Of a stretch of 64,000 nucleotides of DNA, positions 48,206-56,824 are shown one piece after another (the first letter of the stretch is position 1; every line of letters begins with the position of its first letter). The position numbers were made by a program, and so were the translations under genes. Below the pieces are notes generated by a model. That model was not told the origin of the DNA, did no database searches, and saw only the letters and a list, made by a program, of their open reading frames with translations. The stretch is from Variovorax sp. J22P240 (lineage in GTDB: Bacteria > Pseudomonadota > Gammaproteobacteria > Burkholderiales > Burkholderiaceae_C): contig NZ_JASZYR010000004.1 of NCBI RefSeq assembly GCF_030316855.1, positions 390,359 to 454,358 on the forward strand, given 5' to 3'.

Positions 48206-49213
48206 ATGTCAAAGGTCAAACCTTCGCCCCTGTTGCCTGATACGGTCATTGGCGGCTATCGCGTCGTGCGGCGGCTTTCCGCTGGCGGTTTCGGCGTCGT
48301 CTACCTCGCCGTCGACCACGATGGGCAGCAAGTGGCCATCAAGGAGTATCTCCCTTCGTCGCTGGCGACGCGCGGCACCGGTGAGCTGGCGCCACAGGTA
48401 CCGCCTGAGAAGCTCTCGCTCTACCGCCTTGGCTTGAAGAGCTTTTTCGAAGAAGGACGCTCCCTTGCGCAGATCTCGCATGCCTCCGTGGTGAGCGTGC
48501 TCAATTTCTTCCGCGAGAACGAGACTGTCTACATGGTCATGAACTACCTGGAGGGCGCGACCCTGCAGGATTTCATCGTCACCGCGCGCGATCTGAAGAA
48601 GCAGAAAGTATTCCGCGAGTCCACGATTCGCTCCCTGTTCGACGAGATCCTGCGCGGCTTGCGCATCGTGCACCAGCACAAGATGCTGCACCTGGACATC
48701 AAGCCGGCGAACATCTTCGTGACCGACGACGACCGTGCCGTCATGATCGACTTCGGTGCCGCGCGCGAAGTGCTCTCCAAGGAAGGCAACTTCATCCGCC
48801 CGATGTACACGCCCGGCTTTGCCGCGCCCGAGATGTACCGCCGCGACTCCTCCATGGGGCCGTGGACCGATATTTACGCCATCGGTGCTTGCATCTACGC
48901 GTGCATGCAGGGTTATCCCCCAAACGACGCGCCGCAGCGCATCGAGAAGGATCGCCTCGGCCTGTCGCTCTCGCGCCTGCGCGGCATCTATTCGGACAAC
49001 CTGATCGAAGTGGTCGAGTGGTGCATGTCGCTCGATCCGCTGTCGCGCCCGCAATCGGTGTTTGCGCTGCAGAAGGAACTCAGCCGCGAAGGCGAACGCC
49101 GCTACACCAAGCTCACCGTCGGCGAGAAAGTCCGACTTTCGATCGACAACATGCGCTCATTTGAAAAGAAGGGGCTGCCGAAGGCGGCAGCGCCGACCAC
49201 ACGCCCGGCATGA
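48206..49213 (+). CDS. Hanks-type serine/threonine protein kinase
   Basis: This 335-residue kinase has a Gly-rich loop LSAGGFGVVYLA and the ATP-binding lysine Lys46 in VAIKEYLP. The catalytic loop HLDIKPANI has Asp164 (Leu replaces Arg of the usual HRD), and the DFG motif IDFGAA has Asp182. The missing HRD arginine means it probably does not depend on activation-loop phosphorylation. No transmembrane span or PASTA domain is present, so it is a soluble kinase. The start ATG at 48206 follows a 90-base gap from divergent yicC. Its stop overlaps the phosphatase start (ATGA), a classic kinase/phosphatase pair. Targets are unknown. Confidence 0.92.
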   Translation: MSKVKPSPLLPDTVIGGYRVVRRLSAGGFGVVYLAVDHDGQQVAIKEYLPSSLATRGTGELAPQVPPEKLSLYRLGLKSFFEEGRSLAQISHASVVSVLNFFRENETVYMVMNYLEGATLQDFIVTARDLKKQKVFRESTIRSLFDEILRGLRIVHQHKMLHLDIKPANIFVTDDDRAVMIDFGAAREVLSKEGNFIRPMYTPGFAAPEMYRRDSSMGPWTDIYAIGACIYACMQGYPPNDAPQRIEKDRLGLSLSRLRGIYSDNLIEVVEWCMSLDPLSRPQSVFALQKELSREGERRYTKLTVGEKVRLSIDNMRSFEKKGLPKAAAPTTRPA

Positions 49214-50115
49214 AGTTTTCAGTATTCCAAGTCAGCCGCAAGGGCGGCCGCCTCAAGAACGAAGATCGCATGGGTTATTGCTACACGCGTGAATCGGGGT
49301 TGTTCGTGCTGGCCGACGGCATGGGCGGACATCCCGAAGGCGAAGTCGCGGCCCAACTGGCCTTGCAGACCATCGCGGCGCTCTACCAGCGCGAAGCCCG
49401 GCCCATTGTCAAGGACGTCAAGGCCTTCCTGACTGCGGCGGTCATGTCGGCGCACCAGCAGATCATGCGGTACGCGGGCAACAAGGGCATGCTCGACACG
49501 CCGCGCACCACCGTGGTAGCTGCCGTCATCCAGGGCACGACGGCGACGTGGATTCACTGCGGCGACTCTCGCCTGTATGTGGTGCGCGATGGCGAACTCC
49601 TCACCCGCACCCGCGACCATTCGCACGCCGAGCGACCGCGCGCCAATGCGGGCCCTGAACCCGTCAACCGCAACCTGCTGCTGACCTGCCTGGGCTCGCC
49701 CACGCCGCCCTTGTTCGATGTGTCGGCACCACTCCAATTGCAGCGCGGCGACCGCATCATGCTGTGCTCGGACGGCGTTTGGGGCGTGCTGGACGACAGC
49801 GTGATCGTGCACATCCTGTCGTCCGGCAAACCGGTCTCCGACTCCGCGCCTGACCTCGCGGAAATGGCGCTGCGCAACGGCGGCACCCACAGCGACAACG
49901 TGACGCTGATCGCGCTGGAATGGGAAACACCCGACGAGCCGGGGCAGAAGCGCGGTGTTTCCACCGACAGCATCAGCGACGGCGTGTTCGCCTCGACCAT
50001 CCAGGCCGGCATGCCTTCGGACAGCGAACTCGACGATCTCGACGAAGACGCCATCGAGCGTTCCATCGCCGAGATCAACGAAGCCATCAAGCGTTCCGCT
50101 GCCCGCAAGGGCTAG
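49210..50115 (+). CDS. PP2C-family serine/threonine protein phosphatase
   Basis: This 301-residue phosphatase has the metal-binding motifs of the PPM family: Asp19 in KNEDR, Asp36 in [33 protein letters not shown] and the C-terminal [11 protein letters not shown]. The last 60 residues are an acidic extension ([18 protein letters not shown]) that ends in a basic helix, absent from minimal PP2C enzymes. It overlaps the kinase gene by 4 bases and probably reverses its phosphorylations. rph follows after 26 bases. Confidence 0.93.
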   Translation: MKFSVFQVSRKGGRLKNEDRMGYCYTRESGLFVLADGMGGHPEGEVAAQLALQTIAALYQREARPIVKDVKAFLTAAVMSAHQQIMRYAGNKGMLDTPRTTVVAAVIQGTTATWIHCGDSRLYVVRDGELLTRTRDHSHAERPRANAGPEPVNRNLLLTCLGSPTPPLFDVSAPLQLQRGDRIMLCSDGVWGVLDDSVIVHILSSGKPVSDSAPDLAEMALRNGGTHSDNVTLIALEWETPDEPGQKRGVSTDSISDGVFASTIQAGMPSDSELDDLDEDAIERSIAEINEAIKRSAARKG

Positions 50116-50141
50116 TTTTTCTTCATTTTTCGTTTTTCACC

Positions 50142-50870
50142 ATGACAGTTTTCGTACGAAGCGGCGGCCGCGCCGCCGATCAGTTGCGCCCGGTGCGCAT
50201 TACGCGTGGCTTCACCATTCACGCGGAGGGCTCGGTGCTGATCGAGTTCGGCCAGACGCGCGTGCTCTGCACGGCATCGGTCGAGGAGAAGGTTCCGCCG
50301 CACAAGCGAGGCAGTGGCGAAGGCTGGGTCACGGCCGAATACGGCATGCTTCCGCGTGCCACGCACACCCGCAGCGATCGCGAAGCCGCCCGTGGCAAGC
50401 AAAGCGGCCGCACGCAGGAAATCCAGCGCCTCATCGGACGCTCGATGCGCGCCGTGTTCGACCTCGCGGCGCTGGGCGAGCGCACCATCCATCTCGACTG
50501 CGACGTGCTGCAGGCCGACGGCGGCACGCGGACGGCGGCCATCACCGGCGCTTTCGTCGCCGCGCAGGACGCGGTCAACAAGCTGCTTTCGGAAGGCAAA
50601 ATTCCCGCGTCGCCCATTCGCGGCCACGTGGCAGCCATCTCGGTGGGCATCGTGCAGGGCACGCCGTTGCTCGATCTTGAATACACCGAAGACTCGGCCT
50701 GCGATACCGACATGAACGTCGTGATGACCGGTGCCGGCCATTTCGTCGAAGTGCAGGGCACGGCCGAGGGTGCTGCCTTCTCGCGTGAAGAGATGAACGC
50801 GCTGCTGGCGCTGGCCGAAAAGGGCATCGCCGAATTGACCGCCTTGCAGACGCAGGCCCTTTCGAGCTGA
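50142..50870 (+). CDS. rph: Ribonuclease PH
   Basis: This 242-residue phosphorolytic 3'-5' exoribonuclease trims tRNA 3' ends. It shows [39 protein letters not shown] with a usual break, [33 protein letters not shown] and [21 protein letters not shown] in family order. The ATG at 50142 gives the standard [10 protein letters not shown] start. It is full length and followed by rdgB after 28 bases, the common rph-rdgB-hemW order. Confidence 0.97.
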   Translation: MTVFVRSGGRAADQLRPVRITRGFTIHAEGSVLIEFGQTRVLCTASVEEKVPPHKRGSGEGWVTAEYGMLPRATHTRSDREAARGKQSGRTQEIQRLIGRSMRAVFDLAALGERTIHLDCDVLQADGGTRTAAITGAFVAAQDAVNKLLSEGKIPASPIRGHVAAISVGIVQGTPLLDLEYTEDSACDTDMNVVMTGAGHFVEVQGTAEGAAFSREEMNALLALAEKGIAELTALQTQALSS

Positions 50871-50898
50871 AGAAAACGCGCATCCGCGCACGCCGACG

Positions 50899-51498
50899 AT
50901 GAAACTGGTCCTGGCCTCTAACAACCAAGGCAAGCTCGTGGAGCTGCAGGCCCTGCTTGCGCCGCTCGACGTCGTGCTCGTGCGCCAATCGGAACTGGGC
51001 GTCGGCGAGGCCGAGGAGCCGCATCGCACCTTCGTCGAGAACGCGCTGGCCAAGGCGCGCCATGCGGCGGCGGTCACGGGCCTGCCAGCCATAGCGGACG
51101 ATGCAGGCCTGTGCGTCGAAGCCTTGGGCGGCCTTCCTGGCGTCGACACGGCGTACTACGCCACGCAGTTCGGCTATGAGAAGGGTGATGCGAACAACGT
51201 GCGCGCGTTGCTGGAGCAACTCGCCTCGAAGACCGATCGCCGCGCCGCCTTGGTCAGCACCCTGGTGGCGCTGCGCAGCGCCGACGATCCGGAGCCGTTG
51301 ATCGCCGTAGGCCGAGTGGCCGGCCAGATTGCACGCACGCCCGTGGGAGACAACGGCTTCGGCTTCGACCCCGTGATGTTCCTGCCGCAGTTCGGCAAGA
51401 CCTTCGCGCAATTGCCTGCCGACGTGAAGAATGCCAACAGTCATCGCGGTCAGGCGGCGCGTGCGATGCTGGCCTTGATGCGCGAGCGGTGGTCGTGA
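50899..51498 (+). CDS. rdgB: Non-canonical purine NTP pyrophosphatase (dITP/XTP)
   Basis: This 199-residue Ham1/RdgB enzyme hydrolyses dITP, ITP and XTP and keeps deaminated purines out of nucleic acids. Conserved elements are MKLVLASNNQGKLVEL, the FVENALAKARHAA helix, IADDAGLCVEALGGLPGV and the C-terminal GFGFDPVMFLP with SHRGQAARAM. The usual S-A-R-Y-A-G segment is D-T-A-Y-Y-A here, a small divergence near the substrate loop. Its TGA overlaps the hemW GTG as GTGA. Confidence 0.95.
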   Translation: MKLVLASNNQGKLVELQALLAPLDVVLVRQSELGVGEAEEPHRTFVENALAKARHAAAVTGLPAIADDAGLCVEALGGLPGVDTAYYATQFGYEKGDANNVRALLEQLASKTDRRAALVSTLVALRSADDPEPLIAVGRVAGQIARTPVGDNGFGFDPVMFLPQFGKTFAQLPADVKNANSHRGQAARAMLALMRERWS

Positions 51499-52742
51499 GC
51501 GTCGTCATCCCGATCTCGACGAACGCCGCGGAAAGTCCCGCCGGCGCGAACGATGCGCTTCATCTGATGCGGCCCGGGCCCTTGCAGCTGTCGGCGCTCC
51601 CGCCGCTGTCGCTGTACGTCCACCTTCCCTGGTGCCTGCGCAAGTGCCCGTACTGCGACTTCAATTCGCATGAATGGCGAAGTAGCGACGACGCGCTGCC
51701 CGAACAGCGCTATCTCGATGCGCTGCTTGCCGACCTGGACGCCGCGCTCCCCTTGATCTGGGGCCGCACCGTGCACACCATCTTCATCGGCGGCGGCACA
51801 CCGAGCCTGTTCTCGCCGGCATCCATCGACCGGCTCATCGGCGATCTCCGCGCACGCCTCAAGCTGGCGCCCGATTGCGAGATCACGCTGGAGGCCAATC
51901 CCGGCACCTTCGAGCGCGATCGCTTCCGCGCCTACCGTGCGGCTGGTGTCACGCGGCTGTCGGTTGGCGTCCAGAGCTTCAACGACGAGCATCTGAAGGC
52001 GCTCGGCCGCGTGCACGACCGTGCGCAGGCCATTGCCGCGGTGGAAGAGGCTGCAGTTGCCTTCGACACCTTCAACCTCGACCTGATGTATGCGCTTCCC
52101 AGCCAGACGCTGGAAGGCCTGGACGCGGACCTCGACCAGGCCCTGGCGCTGGCGCCGCCGCATCTGTCGGTCTACCACCTCACGATCGAGCCCAACACCT
52201 ACTTCGCCAAGTTCCCGCCCGTGGTGCCGGAGGACGACACCGCCTATGCCATGCTGGATCGCATCACGGAGCGCACCGCCGGGCACGGCCTGGGACGCTA
52301 CGAGATTTCGGCCTACGCACGCAGCGGCCATCAGTGCGCGCACAATCTCAACTACTGGGAGTTCGGCGACTACCTCGGCATCGGTGCCGGCGCGCATAGC
52401 AAGCTGAGCTTTGCGCACCGCATCGTGCGACAGGTTCGCTTTCGGGAGCCGCGTCTCTATATGGACAACGCCATCGCCATGCAGGCAGTTGCGCAAAGCG
52501 ACGATGTCGCTATCTCTGCGTTGCCCTTCGAATTCATGCTCAATGCCTTGCGACTGAGGGGCGGCTTCACGCTGGCCCAGTTCAGCGAGCGCACCGGCCT
52601 TGCCATCACCGCCATCCAGCGCGGCCTCGAAGAAGCCGAGTGCAAGGGATTGATCGAACGAGATCTCTCGCGCGTCTGGCCGACGACTCGGGGATACGAT
52701 TTCTTGAGTGACCTTCAGGCCATCTTCCTGCCGGACACCTGA
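51495..52742 (+). CDS. hemW: Radical SAM heme chaperone HemW
   Basis: This protein of about 415 residues starts at GTG 51495, chosen because GTGA overlaps the rdgB stop; GTG at 51489 is an alternative. The radical SAM cluster motif is CLRKCPYCDF (Cys47, Cys51, Cys54), after the typical SLYVHLPW. IFIGGGTPSLFSP, TLEANPGTFERDR and RLSVGVQSFNDEHLKALGR, split as normal, follow. The motif order matches HemW rather than coproporphyrinogen dehydrogenase HemN, whose extra N-terminal residues are absent. HemW delivers heme to respiratory enzymes. The N-terminus has about 30 extra residues. Confidence 0.93.
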   Translation: MSVVIPISTNAAESPAGANDALHLMRPGPLQLSALPPLSLYVHLPWCLRKCPYCDFNSHEWRSSDDALPEQRYLDALLADLDAALPLIWGRTVHTIFIGGGTPSLFSPASIDRLIGDLRARLKLAPDCEITLEANPGTFERDRFRAYRAAGVTRLSVGVQSFNDEHLKALGRVHDRAQAIAAVEEAAVAFDTFNLDLMYALPSQTLEGLDADLDQALALAPPHLSVYHLTIEPNTYFAKFPPVVPEDDTAYAMLDRITERTAGHGLGRYEISAYARSGHQCAHNLNYWEFGDYLGIGAGAHSKLSFAHRIVRQVRFREPRLYMDNAIAMQAVAQSDDVAISALPFEFMLNALRLRGGFTLAQFSERTGLAITAIQRGLEEAECKGLIERDLSRVWPTTRGYDFLSDLQAIFLPDT

Positions 52743-52757
52743 GCGACTTCAACAGCC

Positions 52758-53444
52758 ATGGAAAACCTCGAATCTCCAGAGACCAAACGCCGTTCGCGCG
52801 GCCGACCCAGCCCGGAGCAGGCCATCGCGCTGCGCGAGTCCTTTCTTGCCGCGGCGCTGGAGTCCTTTCTGGACAAGGGCTACGCAGCCACCAGCATCGA
52901 AGCCATCGCGCGCGAGGCGGGCGTTGCCAAGATCACTATCTACCGCCAGTTCGACAACAAGGAAGCCTTGTTCCGCGAGGTGGTGCACCGTGCCGTGAGC
53001 AGCGCCCGCGAGACGATGCAGGCCACCCTCGTGCAACCCGACGCCGGCGAGCGCCAGGTGCTGCTCGACCTGATTGATCGCATGTACCTGGGCGCCACGG
53101 AGCCCAAGACGCTCGCGCTCCTGCGCCTCGTGATCGCGGAAGCCGTGCGCTTTCCGGAACTGGCCAAGTCGCTGTACGCCGAAAACAGCTACGTGCTCGC
53201 GCCCGTCGTGGAGTACCTGGCGGAAGCGCACAAGGCTGGGAAGCTGCACGTGCCGTCGCCTGAACTGGCTGCCGTGCAGTTGTCTACCTTGGCTTTCGGT
53301 GGTGTGCGTTTCTTCATTTCGAAGCCGCTGGCCGGTTCGGATGAGCGGCGCGCGTGGGCAGAAGGCATCGTTGATCTGGTGATGCGAGGGTGGGCGCCCG
53401 CGCCCGCTGGCGCGTCCGAAGAATCGACCCCAAGCAGCGACTAA
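52758..53444 (+). CDS. TetR/AcrR-family transcriptional regulator
   Basis: This 228-residue regulator has an N-terminal helix-turn-helix (about 25-70) reading FLAAALESFLDKGYAATSIEAIAREAGVAKITIYRQF over normal spacing. A C-terminal ligand/dimer domain of the AefR-like type follows (YAENSYVLAPVVEYLAEAHKAGKL). The basic start KRRSRGRPSPEQ is usual. No obvious divergent target gene is present: it is co-directional with hemW (15-base gap) and followed by tRNA-Ser. Effector unknown. Confidence 0.9.
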   Translation: MENLESPETKRRSRGRPSPEQAIALRESFLAAALESFLDKGYAATSIEAIAREAGVAKITIYRQFDNKEALFREVVHRAVSSARETMQATLVQPDAGERQVLLDLIDRMYLGATEPKTLALLRLVIAEAVRFPELAKSLYAENSYVLAPVVEYLAEAHKAGKLHVPSPELAAVQLSTLAFGGVRFFISKPLAGSDERRAWAEGIVDLVMRGWAPAPAGASEESTPSSD

Positions 53445-53482
53445 AATCGCGACCCTGCCTCCAAGCGCATGGAGGCAGTCCA

Positions 53483-53570
53483 GGAGAGTTGGGTGAGTGG
53501 TTTAAACCAGCAGTCTTGAAAACTGCCGACGGGCAACCGTCCGTGAGTTCGAATCTCACACTCTCCGCCG
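53483..53570 (+). tRNA. tRNA-Ser (anticodon TGA)
   Basis: A type II tRNA with a long variable arm (CGACGGGCAACCGTC). Acceptor stem GGAGAGT/ACTCTCC and anticodon stem GCAGT/ACTGC enclose CTTGAAA, and the T-arm is GTGAGTTCGAATCTCAC. The genomic 3' end reads GCCG, so the final A of CCA must be added after transcription. Its last 13 bases recur at 56072-56084. Confidence 0.96.
53557..53569. repeat. 13-bp direct repeat within the tRNA-Ser 3' end (attachment-site candidate, left)
   Basis: CACACTCTCCGCC, covering the end of the T-arm and the acceptor stem, occurs again in the same orientation at 56072-56084. tRNA 3' ends are the usual targets of integrases, so the pair probably marks the limits of a former insertion. 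Confidence 0.55.
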
Positions 53571-53671
53571 GAACGGCATCTGCTGTCGGCCATAAATCTC
53601 TATTTGAGGCACGTCTTCAGAGGGAAGCCCGAAGAGGCACCAAAGCAAAGGGCCAGTCTGAAGACCGGTCC

Positions 53672-54005
53672 TTAGCCGGCTCGGGCTTCGACTGCACGGC
53701 TGACTTCTGCTGCAAAAGCGATCGGGTCCGGAGCGTTGGTGCTACGGCTCGCATGCCGAGCGCGGTTACAGGCCAGACAGGCAGCGGTGATGTTTCTTTC
53801 GACTGTTCGTGCCGCCGTCGCATCGCGCCGTCAAGTGCTCGGCTGTGCTTTGGAGCAACTGCGCTTGCGACATCGATAGCCCGAATCGCTCAGCGAACTC
53901 TTCAAGGTTGTTTCCCCACATTGGGCAGCAGCAATAGATGCATATACCGCCCTGTTTTCTAAAGGCGCGGCGACGAAGAGTGCAGAGTTTTGGGTGATAG
54001 GTCAT
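53672..54005 (-). pseudogene. HNH endonuclease gene with a frameshift
   Basis: From ATG 54005 the protein reads YHPKLCTLRRRAFRKQGG, then two CxxC-like pairs, CIYCCCPMW, and later TAEHLTARCDGGTN. This is the HNH-type pattern of small bacterial endonucleases. In this frame it stops at 53766 after SRKKHHRCLSGL. Shifting by one base at the A-rich GAAAGAAAC restores NITAACLACNRARHA, the expected second half of the HNH motif, and the frame then runs to TAA at 53672-53674. The gene is therefore broken by a single-base change, or there is a sequencing error at that run. It lies in the putative element remnant after tRNA-Ser. Confidence 0.65.
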
Positions 54006-54184
54006 TGAGGAACTCACAAAATGGTTTGTGGAGATCCCCGATGACGCTCGACGCAGAGCGGGCACCAGCGGCGCGACCGACTGGCGATGCCTGGCATAGC
54101 TGCCAAGCGGTCGGCGCTACAAGCCGAGCAGAGCAAGTTTAAATGAAGTTTCGCGGGTGGGCCTGGAGGCCCTCGCACGCGAGA

Positions 54185-54493
54185 CTACTTCTGCGCTTGA
54201 TTGGACGAAGTTTTCGATCTGGCCCGAGTCGCGAGTTCGCCGACAAATCCATACTGCGATGCAAGATCTCTCGTTTGTGCTCTGACCATGGCTGGTGCGG
54301 CAATGCGATCGGTGCCAGACGTCGTAGAGTTCAGGTACTGACCGGAAAACGCCGCACCACAGGGCCTATCGGACAAGGTTGTCTGGCCTTTCTCGTCTTT
54401 GCAGCGGTGGACCTCCGCGGAGGTTGCGGCGCTTGCTGCCGCAATGATCAGAACCGTGATTGTTTTGGCGAGGCGCGGAATCGGAAGTGGCAT
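54185..54493 (-). CDS. DUF4124-domain exported protein
   Basis: This 102-residue protein starts at ATG 54493. A signal peptide (LAKTITVLIIAAASAATSA) is followed by VHRCKDEKGQTTLSDRPCG, the DUF4124 pattern: Cys, a Thr/Tyr-Leu/Thr-Ser/Asp turn, Asp-x-Pro-Cys. A short polar tail of about 60 residues ends in SSNQAQK. Function unknown. A longer frame upstream has no coding character. It lies in the tRNA-Ser-associated region of mixed composition. Confidence 0.6.
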   Translation of the reverse strand: MPLPIPRLAKTITVLIIAAASAATSAEVHRCKDEKGQTTLSDRPCGAAFSGQYLNSTTSGTDRIAAPAMVRAQTRDLASQYGFVGELATRARSKTSSNQAQK

Positions 54494-55194
54494 TAGGTCG
54501 CTCTCGATTGTTTTCGCCGCATCGTAGGCGTGCCTGCCATGGATGCGCTTCAGGACAGCGTCAACTAAGAGGCAATCTGTGACAAAACTCCCAGTTTCGC
54601 CAGACGTGCTCGTGAGCCAAGCCAGGTGGAATACCGGCATCGACGGCCGGTATTCGCCCCTCGCTGGTTTCGAGACGTGGCGCGGCTTCCTGGCCTGGAT
54701 GATGCGCGTGTTGATTCCAAAAACGCCCGTCACATTCCAAAGCTTGCGCTCACTGACTCTTAACTTGATCGGAAAGATATGGCCCGAGCGTTCCACTTAC
54801 GCTTTCTGCTGGTTGGACAGGACGACCTGATTTGTGAGGCCGGAAGTCGGAATCCGACAGGCTCCGGATGTGGCTGGCCAAGCCGTCTAAGAGATCATGC
54901 TTCTTCTGGATGACACGATCGACGGGCGGAGCGTGATCGTCAACCTTGAGCACCTTCAAGGGGTTCGATACCTGTGGGATGTTGCCGCGGCGCCGCCGGA
55001 TTCTCGCGTCAGCTCGGAGGGAAGTTGATTTCAGAGCCTCCAAGCGAGGATGAGAAGGGCGTCTATGCGTTGTTCTTAGAGCTCCGAAATGGATGACGAT
55101 GCGGTGACGTTCACGGACTTTGACGGCGAAGCCTTCACGCCCATCGCGCGGCAGGTGGTGTACGTTTCCGCGCCAAAGGGTGAGGCGCGGTCGG
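54494..55194. other. Non-coding or degraded stretch in the tRNA-Ser region
   Basis: No recognisable gene in 700 bases. A frame of 44 codons at 55089-55223 (plus) and a longer minus frame exist, but neither has family resemblance or a good ribosome site. GC content is visibly lower than in the flanking housekeeping genes, in keeping with decaying acquired DNA. Confidence 0.4.
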
Positions 55195-55434
55195 TTAAGT
55201 GTGTGGAGTTCCGTCGAGAATAGGATCGGACGCGAAAGTCTGCCTTCCGCGGGCACGCTCTGCTGCTTCGGACAGGAGCTTGTTCGTCTTTCGCTGCTCT
55301 GCGAGCAACTCCCGCAGAATCGGTTTGGTGCCAAAGATCGCGAACGGCATGCAGATCCAGAGGATCCCAACCACCAGCGAGAGTATGAGCAAACTCACGT
55401 AGAGGGCAACACCCAGCCCGGCCAAACCATCCAT
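55195..55434 (-). CDS. Small membrane protein of unknown function
   Basis: This 79-residue protein has one long hydrophobic segment (LGVALYVSLLILSLVVGILWIC, with break; about residues 7-32). The typical small-protein pattern PFAIFGTKPILRELLAEQRKTNKLL follows, forming a cytoplasmic amphipathic or coiled-coil helix, and a short polar tail ends it. Similar one-span proteins with a FGTKPLL-RELL helix occur in many proteobacteria, as far as I recall. It precedes no obvious partner, and the next frame upstream on the same strand is also a small membrane protein. Confidence 0.55.
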   Translation of the reverse strand: MDGLAGLGVALYVSLLILSLVVGILWICMPFAIFGTKPILRELLAEQRKTNKLLSEAAERARGRQTFASDPILDGTPHT

Positions 55435-55481
55435 TTTTCTCTCCTCGTTGTTTGGAGCGCGGGATGGTACAGCCTCAAACC

Positions 55482-55781
55482 CTATCGAGACACCACCCAG
55501 GTGACGGCCCAGGCAGCGACGATGAGACTTAGAGCGGCCGCGATAAGGTAGACCACCGAGGTATAGCTCTCGAGTGGCATGCTCGTTTTCGCGGGACTGT
55601 CAACCTCACTCTCCAGCAGCCTACTCTCGACCCTGAAGATCCTATCGTTGATTGCCCTCAAGTAGCGTCTCATGACGTAGCAGGCGCCTATGCCTAAGAG
55701 ATTTTGTGCAATGAATAGCGCGGCGATAGTTGTGAGCAAGCTGAACTTCAGGGGGCATCTGGATCCGGCTTTGCCAGCCAT
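55482..55781 (-). CDS. Small two-span membrane protein of unknown function
   Basis: A 99-residue frame with two hydrophobic segments: SLLTTIAALFIAQNLLGIGA (about 14-33) and VVYLIAAALSLIVAAWAVTWVV (about 76-97). A charged stretch of about 40 residues (RRYLRAINDRIFRVESRLLESE) separates them. The helical-hairpin build looks real, but no family is recognised. The start is uncertain because the first 12 residues are polar and lack a clear ribosome site. It sits 47 bases upstream of the other small membrane protein gene, so the two may be co-transcribed. Confidence 0.45.
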   Translation of the reverse strand: MAGKAGSRCPLKFSLLTTIAALFIAQNLLGIGACYVMRRYLRAINDRIFRVESRLLESEVDSPAKTSMPLESYTSVVYLIAAALSLIVAAWAVTWVVSR

Positions 55782-56071
55782 CCCATGGATGCACAGTTAA
55801 CGCCAGCGAAGAAGGTGAACCATCCAAAGAACAGGTTGAAGGAGTGCCGCACGTAATCATGGAGTTCTGCCAACTTGCGTGTTGCTGACTGGGTGTCCAT
55901 GGTGAACTCCTTCGCAATCTTCGATGGGCGACAGATTGTTGTGCGTCACATTCGAATGAAGCAAGCGAGCATCGAGGGCGTGTCGTTGTGCGGATCATTT
56001 TTGAAGGTAGGGATGATGGAAGATTCGCACAATGGTCTTGTAACCCGCATGAAATATAGATACTTGGCGGG

Positions 56072-56084
56072 CACACTCTCCGCC
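56072..56084. repeat. 13-bp direct repeat of the tRNA-Ser 3' end (attachment-site candidate, right)
   Basis: CACACTCTCCGCC here matches 53557-53569 exactly and in the same orientation. The interval between the two copies is 2.5 kb. It holds a broken HNH gene and small orphan frames, while conserved genes resume directly after at 56204. Confidence 0.5.
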
Positions 56085-56203
56085 ACCGCGCTCCGTCTCC
56101 GTCTGCCACTGCGCGATCTGGCATGCACCCCGACCAGGCAAGACTTCCCTAGCCGAACACTTCAGGATTAAATGGCCCTCCTTCATCCAGAGGGGATCGC
56201 TCC

Positions 56204-56767
56204 ATGAACATCCGATATTGCAGCGCCGCATTGGCCCTCGGCCTCGCGACCTTGGCAGCCCATGCCCAAGGCTTCCGTGTGACCAGTCCCGACCTGCACG
56301 ACAGCCGCCCCATCGACAACAAGTTCGTCTTCAAGGGCTTCGGCTGCACCGGCGACAACATCTCCCCAACCCTGCGTTGGAGCAACGCACCGCCCGGCAC
56401 GAAGAGCTTCGCCCTGATGGTCCACGACCCCGACGCCCCCACCGGCGGCGCCGGCTTCTGGCACTGGATCGTCGTCGACATCCCGGCCACGACGACCTCG
56501 CTCGAACAGGGCGCAGGCACGGCCGATGGCGCCAAGCTCCCGGCAGGCGCGCGCCAGATCAACACCGACTTCGGCGCGCCAGGCTGGGGTGGCCCATGCC
56601 CGCCCGCCGGTGACAAGCCGCACCGCTACCACGCCACGCTCTACGCCCTCAAGGTCGAGAAGCTGGAGTTGCCGCCGAACGCGACCGCCTCGCTGGTGGG
56701 CTTCATGGTCAACGCCAATGCGATCGGCAAGTCCACCACGACCGGGACCTACGGAAGAAAGAAATAG
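56204..56767 (+). CDS. YbhB/YbcL family Raf-kinase-inhibitor-like protein (PEBP fold), periplasmic
   Basis: This 187-residue protein has an N-terminal signal peptide (CSAALALGLATLAAHAQ). The phosphatidylethanolamine-binding protein fold follows: FVFKGFGCTGDNISPTLRWSNAPPGTKSFAL, split by the usual order; MVHDPDAPTGGAGFWHWIVVDIP; and GGPCPPAGDKPHRYHATLYAL with the ligand-pocket His. These proteins bind small anionic ligands, but their bacterial role is unclear. It is the first intact gene after the tRNA-Ser-linked remnant. A short 3' gap of 57 bases leads to the YceH gene. Confidence 0.93.
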   Translation: MNIRYCSAALALGLATLAAHAQGFRVTSPDLHDSRPIDNKFVFKGFGCTGDNISPTLRWSNAPPGTKSFALMVHDPDAPTGGAGFWHWIVVDIPATTTSLEQGAGTADGAKLPAGARQINTDFGAPGWGGPCPPAGDKPHRYHATLYALKVEKLELPPNATASLVGFMVNANAIGKSTTTGTYGRKK

Positions 56768-56824
56768 CAGAGCCACCCGCAGGGAGCGACCGGGGACAAT
56801 GGCGAATCCAATCTGCCGCAAGCC

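Noticed and set aside
54750..55370. A 206-codon minus-strand frame in the tRNA-Ser remnant
   Set aside because: Arg/Ser/His-rich low-similarity product, no ribosome site, and it overlaps the likely small membrane protein gene.
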